DNA of 64,000 nucleotides from Trichoplax adhaerens (taxonomy: Eukaryota; Placozoa; Uniplacotomia; Trichoplacea; Trichoplacidae). The position numbers were made by a program, and so were the translations under genes. Positions 26,238 through 38,835 of the stretch are shown here, piece after piece. Numbering within the stretch: position 1 is the first letter of the stretch; the number at the start of each line of letters is the position of its first letter. The notes below the pieces were generated by a model, which saw only the letters and a program-made list of their open reading frames with translations, was not told the origin of the DNA and did no database searches. The stretch covers positions 695,322 through 759,321 of the forward strand of contig NW_002060964.1 in the NCBI RefSeq assembly GCF_000150275.1, in the 5' to 3' direction.

Positions 26238-27529
26238 TAGTACGGACGCATGAACGCCACCATGTAGTGCATGAACGCGTTGTATAGTTAAGGTTAAGGA
26301 AGCTTATGGCCGAACACGTAATAAGACTCGAAAAAGAGAGACTAGTCAACACAACCTGAACAAATACAGTATGCTACATGAGCTACACCTAGCTACTCTA
26401 AATCAGGAAACGAAGTCGGAGAAAATGATGATCACAATGATTGTAGTACAATGCATATACATATCGTATCCTGTAGCCTGCAAGTATGGGTGTAGTAATT
26501 TCCTATCCAATATAGGCTCAATTTGAACGAATAGCTAGCTGATCAACCGCCAATTAGCTCAAAATGCTTGTAGGAATTCGAATACTGTCTTAATACAAGG
26601 GTATTTTAGAAAATGGATTAACTTGTGGATAAGAAGGCATGTACACTTGTTCAGCACAGTATAGGGTTAAAATAACGGTCATAAAAAAATGAGTCCGCAT
26701 AGGTATACTGAAGAAGGCAAGATAAGAAAGAAGGCCAATAATAACCAGCTTATCGACTATATCCATAAACTCCAATTATACTCGTACGAATAACGTATTC
26801 AATCGTTCAAAGCACTGTACCTAAAGTGCGTATGGCTAATCACAACCTAAATCAGTTTGCGTCTCTAAAATTGAAGGCGTAATGAATGCAAACGTAATGT
26901 CACGGTATCTTGTTGCTCTAAAATGCCGAAAATTACATTATTGGTAATGGAACAGAAAGAAATAGTAAACAGATAAACGAAATCAAGATATTAATTGAAA
27001 TGTTGGTCGGGGTGGTACACATAGAACGAATATTATACAATAAAAAACGAATACACTGCAAGTTCGGCTGTGCCATTAGAATACGCGTATCTTGAGTAAA
27101 GCTGTACCGCGCAGTACACACAGACTAGTCGTTAGGAGCTAGCATTGCAGGGCTTAGCCGTAAACCTGTTTCCGTTTAAGACGAAGGCTATGAATAAAAT
27201 TTGTATCAAAACATCGTTTACGTATTAATTCAAATAGAGCAGTTATCTGCTATCATTTAATATAGTCCATCAGATGCAATCTTTTATAAAGGCTATGCTT
27301 ATGCAGTAGAATGAATAGCATGGATAACATAGTTTTTATACATTAATTATATATTTAGCTATTCACTGTAATTCGGTCAATCTACTTGTATACGAGTATA
27401 TTCGCTCCTTTAAAGCAAGATAAAATAAAAATGCTTATTCTTTTAGCAAAATTGGATAACATTTCATTCACACTTTCATCAACAACCGGTAATATTAGCC
27501 CAATTGATAATAGTAGAATAGGATAAGGC

Positions 27530-28429
27530 TTAGTCTTGAAGTAATTTAAAATAACAATAAATGACATTTTCGCCTTTAGCTTCAGGTTTACTCATATGGA
27601 TCTTACGTGTAGGATTACTTTCTAGTAATGCTTCATGCATGCTATGAATTAAAGCTGCTGCTTTTTCGTAATTGAATTTATATAGAATGACCAATTTAAT
27701 CCTGTAATTGCGATCCAAGTACTTATCAATCTGATTAATCCTATAGCGTAAATCATGCTGACTAATGTTGTGTTTAATACGATATTCTTTTTCCATGATT
27801 TCTATTTTTGACCTTTCCTTTCGCTTGTTCTTATCAAGATATAGTTGTTTGCCGGATATTAATCTAAGAAATAGAAATAAATTCACTTTGTTCAAATTGA
27901 TACCTTTATTGTCATGTACTGTTCACCGTAGCTATTGTGAAAATTCACTCATAAGGTATAGTATCAGAAAATAGCTCTAGGGTTCAATCCCATTTCGCAA
28001 CGTTACAATACAAATGATGACAATTTTCTCTTGAAGAAGTCACTATATAATCTTTACCTACAAACTGGAAATGGCTTAGCCTGTGGAGAAACTTCTACCA
28101 ACTTGAAGCCTTTGCTCTCCGCTATGGACAACGCATGGCTCTTTTCTTTTTGGCCTAAATTGACTCCATTTTCGTCGATTAAGAGTACTGTCATGGCTTT
28201 TATTTGATCATCCTTTCGGTAAAGTTTTTGACGATAACAAGAAGAAGAGGTCATTAATGGTGATTTATATTGCAAAACATTGCCAAGGGGCAGATTTGGT
28301 TCTTTACCACAAAGTCTGTTCGTTAAGATTGCCCTAAGGAAGATACATCGATATATATATAGATCTTAATCATTATCTTACAATAAGTATACGCTACATA
28401 GAATGAATACAATAAGGTAAAGTTTCCAT
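27530..28429 (-). CDS. MTIF3: Mitochondrial translation initiation factor IF-3
   Basis: Promotes initiation on mitochondrial ribosomes by binding the small subunit. Exons: 28333-28058 and 27863-27530 are well supported. A tentative first exon, 28429-28398, gives an ATG, correct phase and 213 aa in total, but its donor (GTAGCG) and 64-bp intron are weak. IF3-N is seen in LLIDENGVNLGQ, ALSIAESKGFKLVEVSP and AKPFPVCR, joined across the intron to LISGKQLYLDKNKRKE. IF3-C follows, with ISQHDLRYRINQIDKYLD and the predicted RNA-contacting strand VILYKF. An extra Phe separates Lys-Pro from the Pro-Val-Cys-Arg motif usual in IF3. The N-terminal segment before about residue 50 would be the mitochondrial presequence. 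Another start, Met of MTSSSCYRQK, cannot be excluded. It is divergent from SSR2, about 2.15 kb away. Confidence 0.88.
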
Positions 28430-30583
28430 GGTACACTTATTTGAAGTCCATCGTTACTTTTCCACGACTACAATTGCAATCCAATCAATTTATTCCCTAC
28501 TTTAACATGCAATTGTATCGATGCCATAAACTAAAGTAGAGATTGATATAAACCTAACTAGTCCAATTGCTCGTTGCTGAATTCAGTAACGGTCAATAGG
28601 TGTATTATGACTTTTAAGCTATTGGCGGTTCTTTATAAGCAAAACGAATTGTTGCTGATAGCCGCTACACACCTCCATAGGATGGAATTTTTCGCAAGCG
28701 ATTGCCTGACTAGCATACTCCAGGATAAATAATTGACGACTATGGACACTTGCAAGTCATATCGGAAAATAATCAATTTTCAAGCAAGCGATAAGTTACC
28801 TACAGATAAATAGAGAATTTGATTATTTGTCGTTGATTGCAATGTGCCTCGTGCAAGAGTCATTCATGAAAGTACTCATAAACCCATGGTGAGACTGTCA
28901 GAACATAGCCGTAAGTTGCACGTTTATGCTATTTGAGGTGTTGAATCGATCCTCAATTCGCCAGTTGTATCGTATTGACCACTAGAGTAGTTGAGTTTTG
29001 CATACGCGTATTTTAATACGGCTGTGCACAGTTTGCAAGTTGTTACTATTGCGCACGTACTACACAATATTGAAGTTGATGACTGTACTTAGGCTGTAGC
29101 TCATGCATGCATTTTCAATGCAGTGATGGAGAAATTTCAATTTGTACAATTTGCATACTGAATTTCAATAGTTATGTATGCACAGCTATTGGAGTGGGTT
29201 TGTAGACGTATTAACGCACCTCTAGTACAGTACTGCTTGTATCAGGCAAGATGAAGTCTTGATTTCAGTTCAGTATACCAGTAGCAACGATTATACACTG
29301 CCTATAAAGTACTGAGGTAGTTTTATGAATCAACATTAAACATTCATGGCAAGATAATCGCTTTGATGCATGAATCAACCAATTGCAGTCGATTTAGCAG
29401 TCTTACCTACGTGGTACTTCAACTGGCTAGCTGAATCAAGTTTGAAAGTCAGCAAGACTCTAGCTGAGGACTTGAGTAAAATTTTTGAACGCCGAGTATT
29501 CTGCTTTCTCTCTTTTCTCTCGGTTCTCTAGGCCGAATGTGGAAAGAGTAGAAAACGTTTGGTTCCGCTTCCAGGATTTACAGTACTGTAGTGAACCGTC
29601 TATTGTACTGTACTTTACAATACATTGTACTGTAAAGTGTACATTACAGTCCATTGTACTGTATCGCCTACAGTACAGTACTGTGCACTGTACAGTATGT
29701 ACTGTACAGTACAGTATTCTAATAACTAATGATCGGTGATCGGATCAGTTATTTTCAATCTACTTTACTGTACTATTCGTATACTGTACAGTAAGTGAAG
29801 CATACTCGTATTTTCAATCCAATTTGTTCCTCAATACCAATACTGTTATAGATGAAATATTGTAGGTACAGTACAACGTCGGGAGTCCTGAATTCTTCAG
29901 TATAGTACCAGTATTTTGCATACTGTACTATGCAGAATGAAGGCAATGCACGGTACAGTGTACAGTATCATGTTCCGTAGTTTGCCCACTTTTGCGGAAT
30001 GAAAGAAATACGCAGGTGCATTCCGCTAGGAGCTGCAGTGCGCATCCGCGTTCCGTTCCGTTCCATTCCGTAGTTTACTCGGCACCGTACTGTATGTACT
30101 GTACAGTACTGGTACTGTACTGTACTGTAGGTCTACACTACAAACTTCGTACAGTACAGTACAGTACTGTACTGTACAGTAAACTGTAGTACTGTACACT
30201 GTACTGTAATGTAACAAAGAAATTGATTAGGGTTCCAATTATTATTGTTCTCTTGGTCTTGACTACTGTACAGTGTACAGTACTAACGTACTGGAGTGAG
30301 CGTACGTACTGTACACTGTACACAGATCGTCACGTCTATTCTCTTGGACTTAGTACGGCCAAGCAGTCACTGTCAACTCCGACGCCATACTGTGCACTAG
30401 TGTACAGTATGGGCGCTCAGGATTGTATGCGCACCCGATGGCGTGCTGTCCCAACTTGTCCTTTTCCTTCCTCAAACTGCCTACCTGGCTTACATTACTC
30501 TGTCGCTGACGAGTACGCCCGCGTGCTTGACAAATTGATTGAGAAAGATTTTCAATCATCGATTGTGACTCGTCGGAGAAGCA
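28430..30583. other. Shared upstream region between MTIF3 (-) and SSR2 (+)
   Basis: This is 2.15 kb between two divergent start codons and must hold both promoters. The right 40% is filled by the largest TACAGTA array. The left part shows no repeat or gene. Around 30000-30075 there is a more GC-rich segment with repeated TTCCG words (CGCGTTCCGTTCCGTTCC), possibly promoter-proximal sequence for SSR2. No TATA box could be assigned with confidence. Confidence 0.55.
29577..30423. repeat. TACAGTA/TACTGTA array 4 (largest), upstream of SSR2
   Basis: By hand count about 35 copies of TACAGTA or its reverse complement TACTGTA in roughly 850 bp. About 0.1 would be expected by chance at equal base frequencies. 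Copies overlap in phase (period 5 on one strand, as in CAGTACAGTACAGTAC) and switch orientation. This produces palindromes such as the perfect 24-bp one at 30154-30177. The array ends about 160 bp before the SSR2 start codon. Confidence 0.88.
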
Positions 30584-31162
30584 ATGAAATCCACTTGGTT
30601 TTATTTGGCATTATTAGTTGGTGCTTTTCTATCCACTTCGATCGTGAAGGGACAGGATGGAGGACCATCGGCTCGATTATTGGTAGGTAAAAATGTTCTC
30701 AATAATATGGTGGTGGAAAACAAAGAATTGGTCATCAATTATGAAATTTATAATGTTGGCCAAGGTACTGCTACCGAAGTCGAATTACAAGATGATATCA
30801 TCAGTGGTGATAGCATGAAATTAGTCCGTGGAATTCTACCAGTGGTTTGGGATCGTATTCCACCCGGTGGCAACGTCACTCATGCTGTTGTTCTTAAACC
30901 GATCAAGGTAGGGCCTTACAATTTCACCTCCGCTCGAATCAGTTATACCATGAACGAAAATGGCGATCGACAACTCTCTTTATCCACGGCACTGGGTGTC
31001 ACTTCGGTCATGAATGAAAAAGAATATGATAGAAAGCACTCACCACATTTAACGGATTGGGCTATTTTTGGTTTACTCAATATACCTATCATTGTTATTC
31101 CATATTTGATGTGGTATAGCAGTAAATCAAAGTATTATACTCCTAAAGCCAAAAAAGCATAA
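30584..31162 (+). CDS. SSR2: Translocon-associated protein subunit beta (TRAP-beta), intronless
   Basis: Subunit of the TRAP complex beside the Sec61 channel in the ER membrane, assisting insertion and translocation of nascent chains. The single 579-bp frame encodes 192 aa, close to the vertebrate length of about 183. Residues 1-23 are a signal peptide (hydrophobic LALLVGAFLSTSIV, then cleavage near VKG/QDGG). A lumenal beta-sandwich domain follows with LVGKNVLNN, NYEIYNVG and WDRIPPGGNVTH. N-glycosylation sequons at Asn97 (NVT) and Asn113 (NFT) match known TRAP-beta positions. A transmembrane helix spans about 159-178 (WAIFGLLNIPIIVIPYLMW), with a Lys-rich cytosolic tail ending KAKKA. An ATTAAA at 31356-31361, about 195 bp past the stop, is a possible polyadenylation signal. 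No intron interrupts the gene, unlike all other genes here. Confidence 0.97.
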   Translation: MKSTWFYLALLVGAFLSTSIVKGQDGGPSARLLVGKNVLNNMVVENKELVINYEIYNVGQGTATEVELQDDIISGDSMKLVRGILPVVWDRIPPGGNVTHAVVLKPIKVGPYNFTSARISYTMNENGDRQLSLSTALGVTSVMNEKEYDRKHSPHLTDWAIFGLLNIPIIVIPYLMWYSSKSKYYTPKAKKA

Positions 31163-34100
31163 TTAGAGTATTAGTGTATCTCCATTGCTGTATCTGCTTG
31201 TGCTCTTACTGATACATTAATGCTGTACATTTGCTATCAACGGATAATATCATTTTAGTACGCCTCTCTTGTGCGTGTCTTTCAAATTCATACAAATATT
31301 ACTTCTCATCTTGTCATTCGGTTTCGGTTAGGATAGAACGATGACATGGAAAACTATTAAAGTGACTGTATTAGTCAAAGATCGCCATGTCTACTTGATT
31401 AACAACAATTTTTATCATCCAATTGAACTAGTCTGATACCGAATGCATTATCCAGAACTGGAGAATAATTATTATTACAAAAACAAATGCAATTGTTGAC
31501 GTTATTAAAACAGTTGGAAAATGTATATCGATGCTACAGTTGTTGAATTGACTCTACTAGGTGAAGAAACTATCCATTTCTTCTTGCCCTGCTCTTCCCA
31601 CACGCCAAAGCTGAAATTATAACTTACATGAATAGATTTTCCTATTATCCCTTTCGATATGCGTATTATATTGCTTGCTGTAGAAATTTGACTGTAAGAT
31701 ATCAATAGTTAGCGTGCTACGATTCTTGTTATTTTCCTAATTGCTTACACAAATTAATCTTAATCGGTCCGGTTAAATGTATTGCTTATATTACATTCTA
31801 ATAGGCTAATTCACCAAGGTATTCACTGGCGTGAAGTAGTTTCATAATCAATTTGCAACTGTAGGGATTGACGTCTGCATTGCAACAATTTACAAGTATC
31901 GAATTCTTCCTCTACTTAATACCGGAAATTGTCAACTGAAAAGCTTCAAATTGACAATAGAGCATGATGATATTCATTCCTATGGTAGTAATTGATAATA
32001 ATTCAAATTGCTTGTAAACTTTTGAAAGATTGAAGATTGAACGAAATCAGCCAACTACAAAGCTTTCTATGAAAGATACGATACAGTATTGGCCATAGTG
32101 TTATTTGAATATCTTAACTAATGATGAACGCTGATGGCATGCTATACAATCTACTATCCGCCATACCTGCAGCGACTTCATTGATTTTTGAACGACAGGC
32201 CTTGTGCAATCTACGTATTAATCTTTTGGTCATTAGTACAGTACTACAATAAATTTCCTTGCACAGTACTGTAGTATTATAAATACCATCGACCAAATCA
32301 GAACGATTTTCAATCGACTTTTCAACTGCACGAATTTTATAACAAGTCCTTATGACCAGTATATGTAGTACCTACTTAATGATTTTCTTAATCAGGTACA
32401 GATCACTTGAAGATGAATAGTATGAAAAGATATATTTTAGTTTAACTAAGGAGAATAATCACTACTATACTACCAAAGTCAAAGCTAACACATCTTTTCC
32501 AACATAATTTTCAATTGATTTGCCATTCCCAATCTAATTTTGAAAATAGCGTAGCAAAATAGAAAAATGCGCATATGCTGACTTCTACGGGTATAAATTT
32601 AAACATGATTGAAATGCTTCCAATCATAGCCAGTACGCTCTGGAATACCAGCTACACTTAGCTACCAGGGTCAAAATTGAGAGTCACTCTATTTACACCC
32701 TTCGTAATCCTAACCCTAACATGTCTTAATTCCGAAGCCCAATAGCCAGATTAAGTGAAAGTTAGGATGTTACCAGCTGAAAGAGATAGAAAATGAGTGA
32801 AGATGGTACACAGAAATTGTTACATAATCGAATCTAGACGATGAATTACTCATACATATCCCGAACATAAACACTTAGAATACAGTGTCTGCACAATCAA
32901 ATAACCTCCAAAATAAAAAATTGGCTTTAAAAATGTTACGATCGCTAGAATATGAATATATCCAACGGTTAGCTATGACAGAAGTGACAGGGTCAATTTA
33001 TGGAAGAAAAAGGAAATCCTTCGCTGGTATGTTGTATTATGTCTTCTATATAGAGCAATTTCACCTAGAAAATATTGTACGTACGCAATAATAGCCACTT
33101 AAAATGGGAATACACACCTTATATCCGCATATGTTTTGTATAACAACATTCTCCTTTGAATTATACTAACTTTCAACACTGACTTACTGAATTCATACCT
33201 TATGCAATACATCATATACGTGATGCAAGCACGTTTCCTAGAGCGGTAATATATTACTGTAGCTATAAAATTCCGCGATCCTTGGATGCGCATAATTCTA
33301 CATGATAGTGCTCATTCCACAAAATCACAACAATAAGTAGCAATGTTGACTGTACTCTAAAACAGGCATATACAAGTACAGTTCGCAATCTATTGTCTAG
33401 GTCCTATCGTAGAATACGAGTACTATAGAACATTATTTGCTAAGTATATGATTATAAATAACTGCAGTCGAGAATCTTTTAAACCCCTTTGTTACCACTA
33501 AAGCCACACATATAACATAAGCTAGCATTGTAACCATAGTAACGGATTCGCTATATTGCTGAGAATACATCGTCTATTTTGGGGGAATTAGACTAGTACT
33601 ATTGGTTATGCTGGTGTGATGGTGATACTTACACTAGTGAAATACATGCATACCACGCGTAGAGTATTCTACTAACATTATCAGAGGATGTAGAATAGTT
33701 TTATGAAAGTGCTTACCGTATATTGCAGCTGCTTCAAGTAGACGATCTATGGGTTTGGATGATTAATAACTGCAGCCAAGGTACAAGCGCACGGTGCCAG
33801 ATGTGAACTCAACAGGAACAAGTGAAAGAGGATATAAAATTCAAAGCCTTTATTGCTCCTTAAGATAAATCAATTCCTTTTTGTCCGTCTTAATGACTTT
33901 TAAAAAATGATGACGATTAACTTACTATTGACAGCATACAAAATTCAAGTGTAGTCAATAAATGCTTTGAAAGTTATCATCTTTCTTCCTTTATTACTGG
34001 ACGTCATAGCCAATTAGGATCCTTATAGGATGTAGATTTGTACATGAGAGTCAAATTTTGTCTTTACAATCATTATCAAGTCTATGTACCACTAACCGAA

Positions 34101-34239
34101 TATATCGCAACAACGTGTATCCTCGATTAATCAGTTTAGATTAATACTCGTTTTGTACTGAAAGCATACATTAACTCCATCCTATACGGGCTCTCAACAT
34201 CAAGCAATCGCGTAAATTTACATATATACCAGTTCTAAC
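31163..34239. other. Intergenic between SSR2 and the unknown gene at 34.2 kb
   Basis: This is 3.1 kb between two plus-strand genes. It holds the SSR2 3' end and the upstream region of the next gene. One small TACAGTA cluster lies at 32236-32280. No other gene, RNA or repeat is supported. Confidence 0.6.
32236..32280. repeat. Minor TACAGTA pair, inverted
   Basis: TAGTACAGTACTACAATA is followed by CACAGTACTGTAGTATTATA. The two blocks are inverted relative to each other and could pair as a short hairpin. It is the rightmost member of the clustered arrays. Confidence 0.6.
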
Positions 34240-37200
34240 ATGTCTCGATTGAATATTATAAGCCGCGAGTCCAACACAAGTCCAACATCCGTAAGTTTTC
34301 CATATTATATTTTATAATAGTATTGTTAATTACAGCTAATATCCAATTAAAAATGTCATAACATGATAATCTCGGCTTTTAAGTACCTCATTTGTTTTGT
34401 TAAGAATATGCGGTAGGCGACCATCCATATTCAATAGTAGGATAATTAAAGACTATTTTAGTAAAATCATCCATCATCTATCATAAAGAAACGACAAAGT
34501 TAATCTGATATCGTCATTACATAGTATTATCTAAATTATTTATATTAGGGAAATGTCTTCAATGGAAATCATGTTTTACCACGTCCATCGACAAGAAGTG
34601 CTTGTTCTATTCCAATGCTGACTCGAAGATCTGATCAGGACGATAGTTTGTCGCCGTCAATAAGGGCTTCACCGGTAGGCTAAGTTAATTTTTTATCAAT
34701 TCTCTTTCAATATTATTCTCTCTTGATTTGCTGTTAAGGACATTTTTTATTTATTTGTTTAATCTTAACTGGGTCATTTTATTACGATTTTGCGGTAATA
34801 AAAGCATTAAAATTCTTACTTCAATTAATTGTAAGGACCTTGATTGCTGCGTAACACTCCATAATTATTCACAATATTAAATAATTAGATAAAATATTTT
34901 AATGCAATTACGTAAAAGAAGATTAATTCATGCTATTAAAATTTTTAAAATAACAGCGTTCTGCAGATGCAGACCATGGATATCGACGAAACTATAGCAG
35001 CAATAGTGCACCATCTTACACAGTTAAACAGGTCAGTGATTTTCTTTAAACTTAAAACTTGAAACTGAACAGGATCGTTCAATTTATATTGTAAATTTTA
35101 ATAAAGTGCGCTGAATCATGATAAAGAGCCATTAATTGATTACCTCACTTTCCTTACTTTACCTGCATAATCATAAATGCGTAATTGAGACTGAGGTAAA
35201 TCAGTTAACATAGGACTTGCTCACTTTCACAGAATAGTAATAACTTAACTATTGATAACCTTACTGTAGTCACTTTTGAAGCTTCGATAATAATGGAAGT
35301 AAAAATTATTAAAAATAACAGCTTTGAGCTTCAACTCAAGTTGAGCTTAAAGGAAAACTCTAGTTTATTATAACTTTTTATCGAAACCTTAAAAAAAATT
35401 ACAAAAGGGCGGAACTACTGCCTTAATCAACTAAACCATCAAAAAAAATGAGATTGCTAGGGATTTTAGGAATACTTTAATCTTTACCTTCTTATTTCAC
35501 TAACTTGAACTACTCAACTACTGAACTAAACCCATCTTTTCTACGCTCCGTAGAGCAGTTGGTGGTATTAGACTATCAATTTATCATTTTAAATTATTCT
35601 AAATCAAAACTAGCAGTTAATCACTTATGAAAAGATAAATCCTACCCTAGATTCACGAAATTACTCAATTAATTATTAATCATGTTTAGCTGTAAATTAT
35701 ATCTTTGTTTGGTGTACAAAGCAAAACTTTAAAAATTCACTAAGATAGGCTAACAATCTTCAGTTAGATCTCAGAGCAAAATATTTATGTTGACACTTTA
35801 TTCGACGAAAAAGTAATATAACTTCTACTGTACGCATTTGATAATCAAAATCAGCTATTAGTTTTATCATAATTGAAGAATAAATGTAATACTAACTAGA
35901 CATATTACTTAAATCACAATCTTACATTGTATAAGATTTAACAAAATTAACCCTACCGGATAAAATAGTCAAGTTCACAACATCCCATGGTGCTAAGTAG
36001 AATTTACCGTAATCGAACCTAAATAGTTATTTCTAAAGCTAGGGTACATAATACAATACAAAAATTGAAAGAAAATTAAAAAAATTGCAAAAATACGCTC
36101 AAATTATTTATCACCAATGTGCTTTATAAAATCTAACCGTAATTCAGAGATAAGTTTTTAACAAAATGCAATTACGAAACTAGAATCATTTATACAACCA
36201 AGCTCTGCTATATTAGAATACCCATACATTAAATTTTTAAAGTGTATCTGTAATTTACAAAATACAGTACAACAAGAAAGAAGTGCTTATATAATCAATG
36301 CAATATAGTAATCTAATTGAAAATATGTTGCATCAAATCAGTTATTTAAGAGTACGCTAAGCGCTGCAATTTGACGATATCATTATATTTGACAAATTCG
36401 AAGTATTCATGCAAGCGGAGCCAGCCTAGATTGTTTCAAGTCGTAAAAATATATAAATGATTGACATTTAAGAGCGACGTTCGAAATATTTATGTTAATA
36501 AACTATATTAGATTACATTTAAACGTAATTTTAGATAAGTAGCTATTAACATAGGCCAGGCTAGTCTGAGAATTATCAAATCGCAGAAGTAGATAATATC
36601 CAATTTGCCTACAAAATACCATTAACATTTTCGAAATATCTTTACTAGATGAATTATCTTAGAACACATCCAAAGACAAGATCCGCAGATCCTCGAGTAA
36701 TTACTGATATTCCTAATTTAACAAGGTACGATATCATATTATGTTCGATGAGTTAATCTATATACAGTTAGATGAAAAGTAATAAATTAAAATATTTACC
36801 TACTGCGAATTATTATACGATATCGAACGATAATCAAAGAGACGTAAGTATTTTAAATATTCTGAATATACTGTTTGAAATCTGTGTAGAAAATACAACA
36901 AATCACTCTACGATTCATTGTCGCCACAAGAATTCTTCAAAAAACGAATGCAAACAATTAGTCGCGCTAACGTGTCAAGTAGGATGGAAATTATTTACGG
37001 CAGAAGCGATGAAGACATCGAAATCAATAGATTGACCAATATTAAAGCTAACAAAATTTTACAGGTGACATAATATGAGTTAATAGCTTAAATTTTAAGG
37101 TAGTAGGGCAGTTATCATACAGTAACCACAAATTGAAACCAAAAAATTAAATTAAATCGCACTTTGTTGACGATTTACGGATACATATGAATGTTGCATT

Positions 37201-38835
37201 CAAATTTTTTTGGATATCAAATTATTTATTCTAATAGTGATCGAGATTCTATTTATACAGCATTATTGACAGCTACTTTGCTGCTTTAACGGGTTACCAT
37301 ATTAAATTTCATTTGCTTTAATTCATGTAGAGAAAGAATATTCCTTAATGTATTGATCTGTTTTGCCTATAAATGATCACTTATACCATGAGTAGATACT
37401 AATCCATTGCAACTACATACATCGTAACTAATTTTATGTTTACTCCATCGCAGACTTATAATACCGATAATACTACTAGCAAATATATTTTTCAAAAGAA
37501 AATTAAACCGCGTGGTTATCGAAGAGAAAACTTCGGAACGTTACCCATTCCGAGTAATGTCCCTCTTGATTCTTCAAGAATGCTCGTAATTAGGTAAGTT
37601 TTGATGGCTATATTGATTACTTCTATATTTTCTTGCACACTTTTTTCATCTACCTTGAAATAAGTCAGCATGCATATTTAATGAACGGATAGAATAATGG
37701 TTTTTAAATCGGCTTCTACTATATAAGCAGCTTAATTACATCTATATGACATCTAAGTTGAAGGATCTATACCATTCTTATATTACTGAATTTGTAGGCC
37801 TGCAAATGTATCTCCAAGATGCAGCAATGAAGATAAGAAACTACCGAGGTAAATATCTACCAGACCATAAAAATTTCATACTGTACGATATAAAATCGTA
37901 TTAAAAAAATAGATTGAAATATAAGCTACTGTTCATCAAACTACCATCAATATAAATACACTCAAGACTATAAATAAATCGATCGCAAATGCTATATCAT
38001 AGTTCTTTATAAAGACATATTGCGAGACTTATATTTGCATGGATTAAATTTATGGTATACCGTTTACTTTACATTTTTAATAATTACTCCTTCCTCCATT
38101 AGATTAAAGCAAAAAATGTCAGAAATTCGAAAAGGATGGGTAGAAGAGAAGGTCTCTTTAAGTCCAAAATCGAAAGACCAGGCCCATCTTCATCAACCAG
38201 GAAATGCCAACAGCTCTAATCATATCACCAATCATAATGAACCTAAAAAAGTAACATTCTCTCTAGAAGATCAGAAATCAACTGCTACAGATAAGGATAC
38301 ACTAGATCATGATGATGAAAGTAAAGATCAAACTGAGGGTTGGACACAAAATTCAGTTGAATTTAATGTTATCATCAGTCCACGCCATAGCCAAAGCTCT
38401 GTTAAGGCTGAAGATTTACCCAATCTATCAAGCCCGATGGAAACCAATGAACTTGCCATGTCTCAATCCGATAGCAATCATAATTTTGATAATAATCATA
38501 ATTTAACCAGTAATCAGGAACTAGAGAAATGTGACGATGATGATCGTCATATTGTGCAAGAAGAAAACAAAACTTTCAACGAACCAGAATCTAGAATGAA
38601 AGATCAAGATAATTCAAATCAAGACATGCAAAATAGCGATATATTAGCGCAAGACATAAGAGCTGACAATAATTGCGTGGATATTTCCGATCATAAAGAT
38701 GATCATCAATCACATCGTTTGATGCTAGATGAAACTGAGGAATTACCAATGGATACAATTCAAAGCTCGCAGCAAGTTGTTATTGAAGTTTCCAATCAAT
38801 TAGTAACAAACGAAGAAGATGCAGAACAAGATTAG
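34240..38835 (+). CDS. Unrecognised 475-aa protein, eight exons, KVTF (RVxF-like) motif
   Basis: I do not recognise this protein. Exons: 34240-34290, 34549-34674, 34957-35031, 36649-36725, 36890-37064, 37454-37593, 37798-37848, 38103-38835. All seven introns are GT-AG and the phases (0,0,0,2,0,2,2) join into one frame of 475 codons plus TAG. This is strong evidence that it is a real gene, although the first exon is short (17 codons, MSRLNIISRE...). The N-terminal half is basic and Ser/Arg-rich, with related words RSDQDD, RSADADHGY and RSADPRV. The middle has KPRGYRRENFGTLPIPS. The last exon (from residue 232) is long, acidic and rich in Asp, Gln, Asn, His and Ser, typical of disorder. KKVTF at about 280-284 matches the RVxF docking motif of protein phosphatase 1. 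No signal peptide or membrane segment. A phosphatase-regulator role is only a guess from that motif. Confidence 0.75.

Larger units (their letters stand above)
23295..27529. other. Intergenic: ERR upstream region with TACAGTA arrays
   Basis: This is 4.2 kb upstream of ERR (reading leftwards) and downstream of the MTIF3 stop. No credible gene was found. It holds three clusters of the TACAGTA/TACTGTA motif (about 24.25, 25.3 and 26.0 kb) and a hairpin-forming inverted repeat at 26181-26237. Open frames crossing the clusters encode runs of Tyr-Ser-Thr-Val and Val-Gln-Tyr that merely translate the repeat. Confidence 0.6.

Noticed and set aside
27981-27990. GGTTCAATCC, tRNA T-loop-like
   Set aside because: The five-base T stem does not pair and no acceptor or anticodon arm is present.
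29992-30323. Several open frames on both strands (60-65 codons)
   Set aside because: They translate the TACAGTA array into Tyr/Thr/Val/Gln runs and exist in several frames at once.
24250-30423. Arrays as a CRISPR or transposon
   Set aside because: No regular spacers, no terminal repeats with target duplications, and no transposase or reverse transcriptase frame nearby.
30223-30690. 155-codon plus-strand frame overlapping SSR2
   Set aside because: It crosses the repeat array and overlaps SSR2 in another frame, with no family signature.
32885-33091. 68-codon plus-strand frame
   Set aside because: It lacks an ATG start and any recognisable composition or neighbours.
36772-37035. 87-codon plus-strand frame
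   Set aside because: It is in a different frame from the exon 36890-37064, whose phase joins both neighbours.
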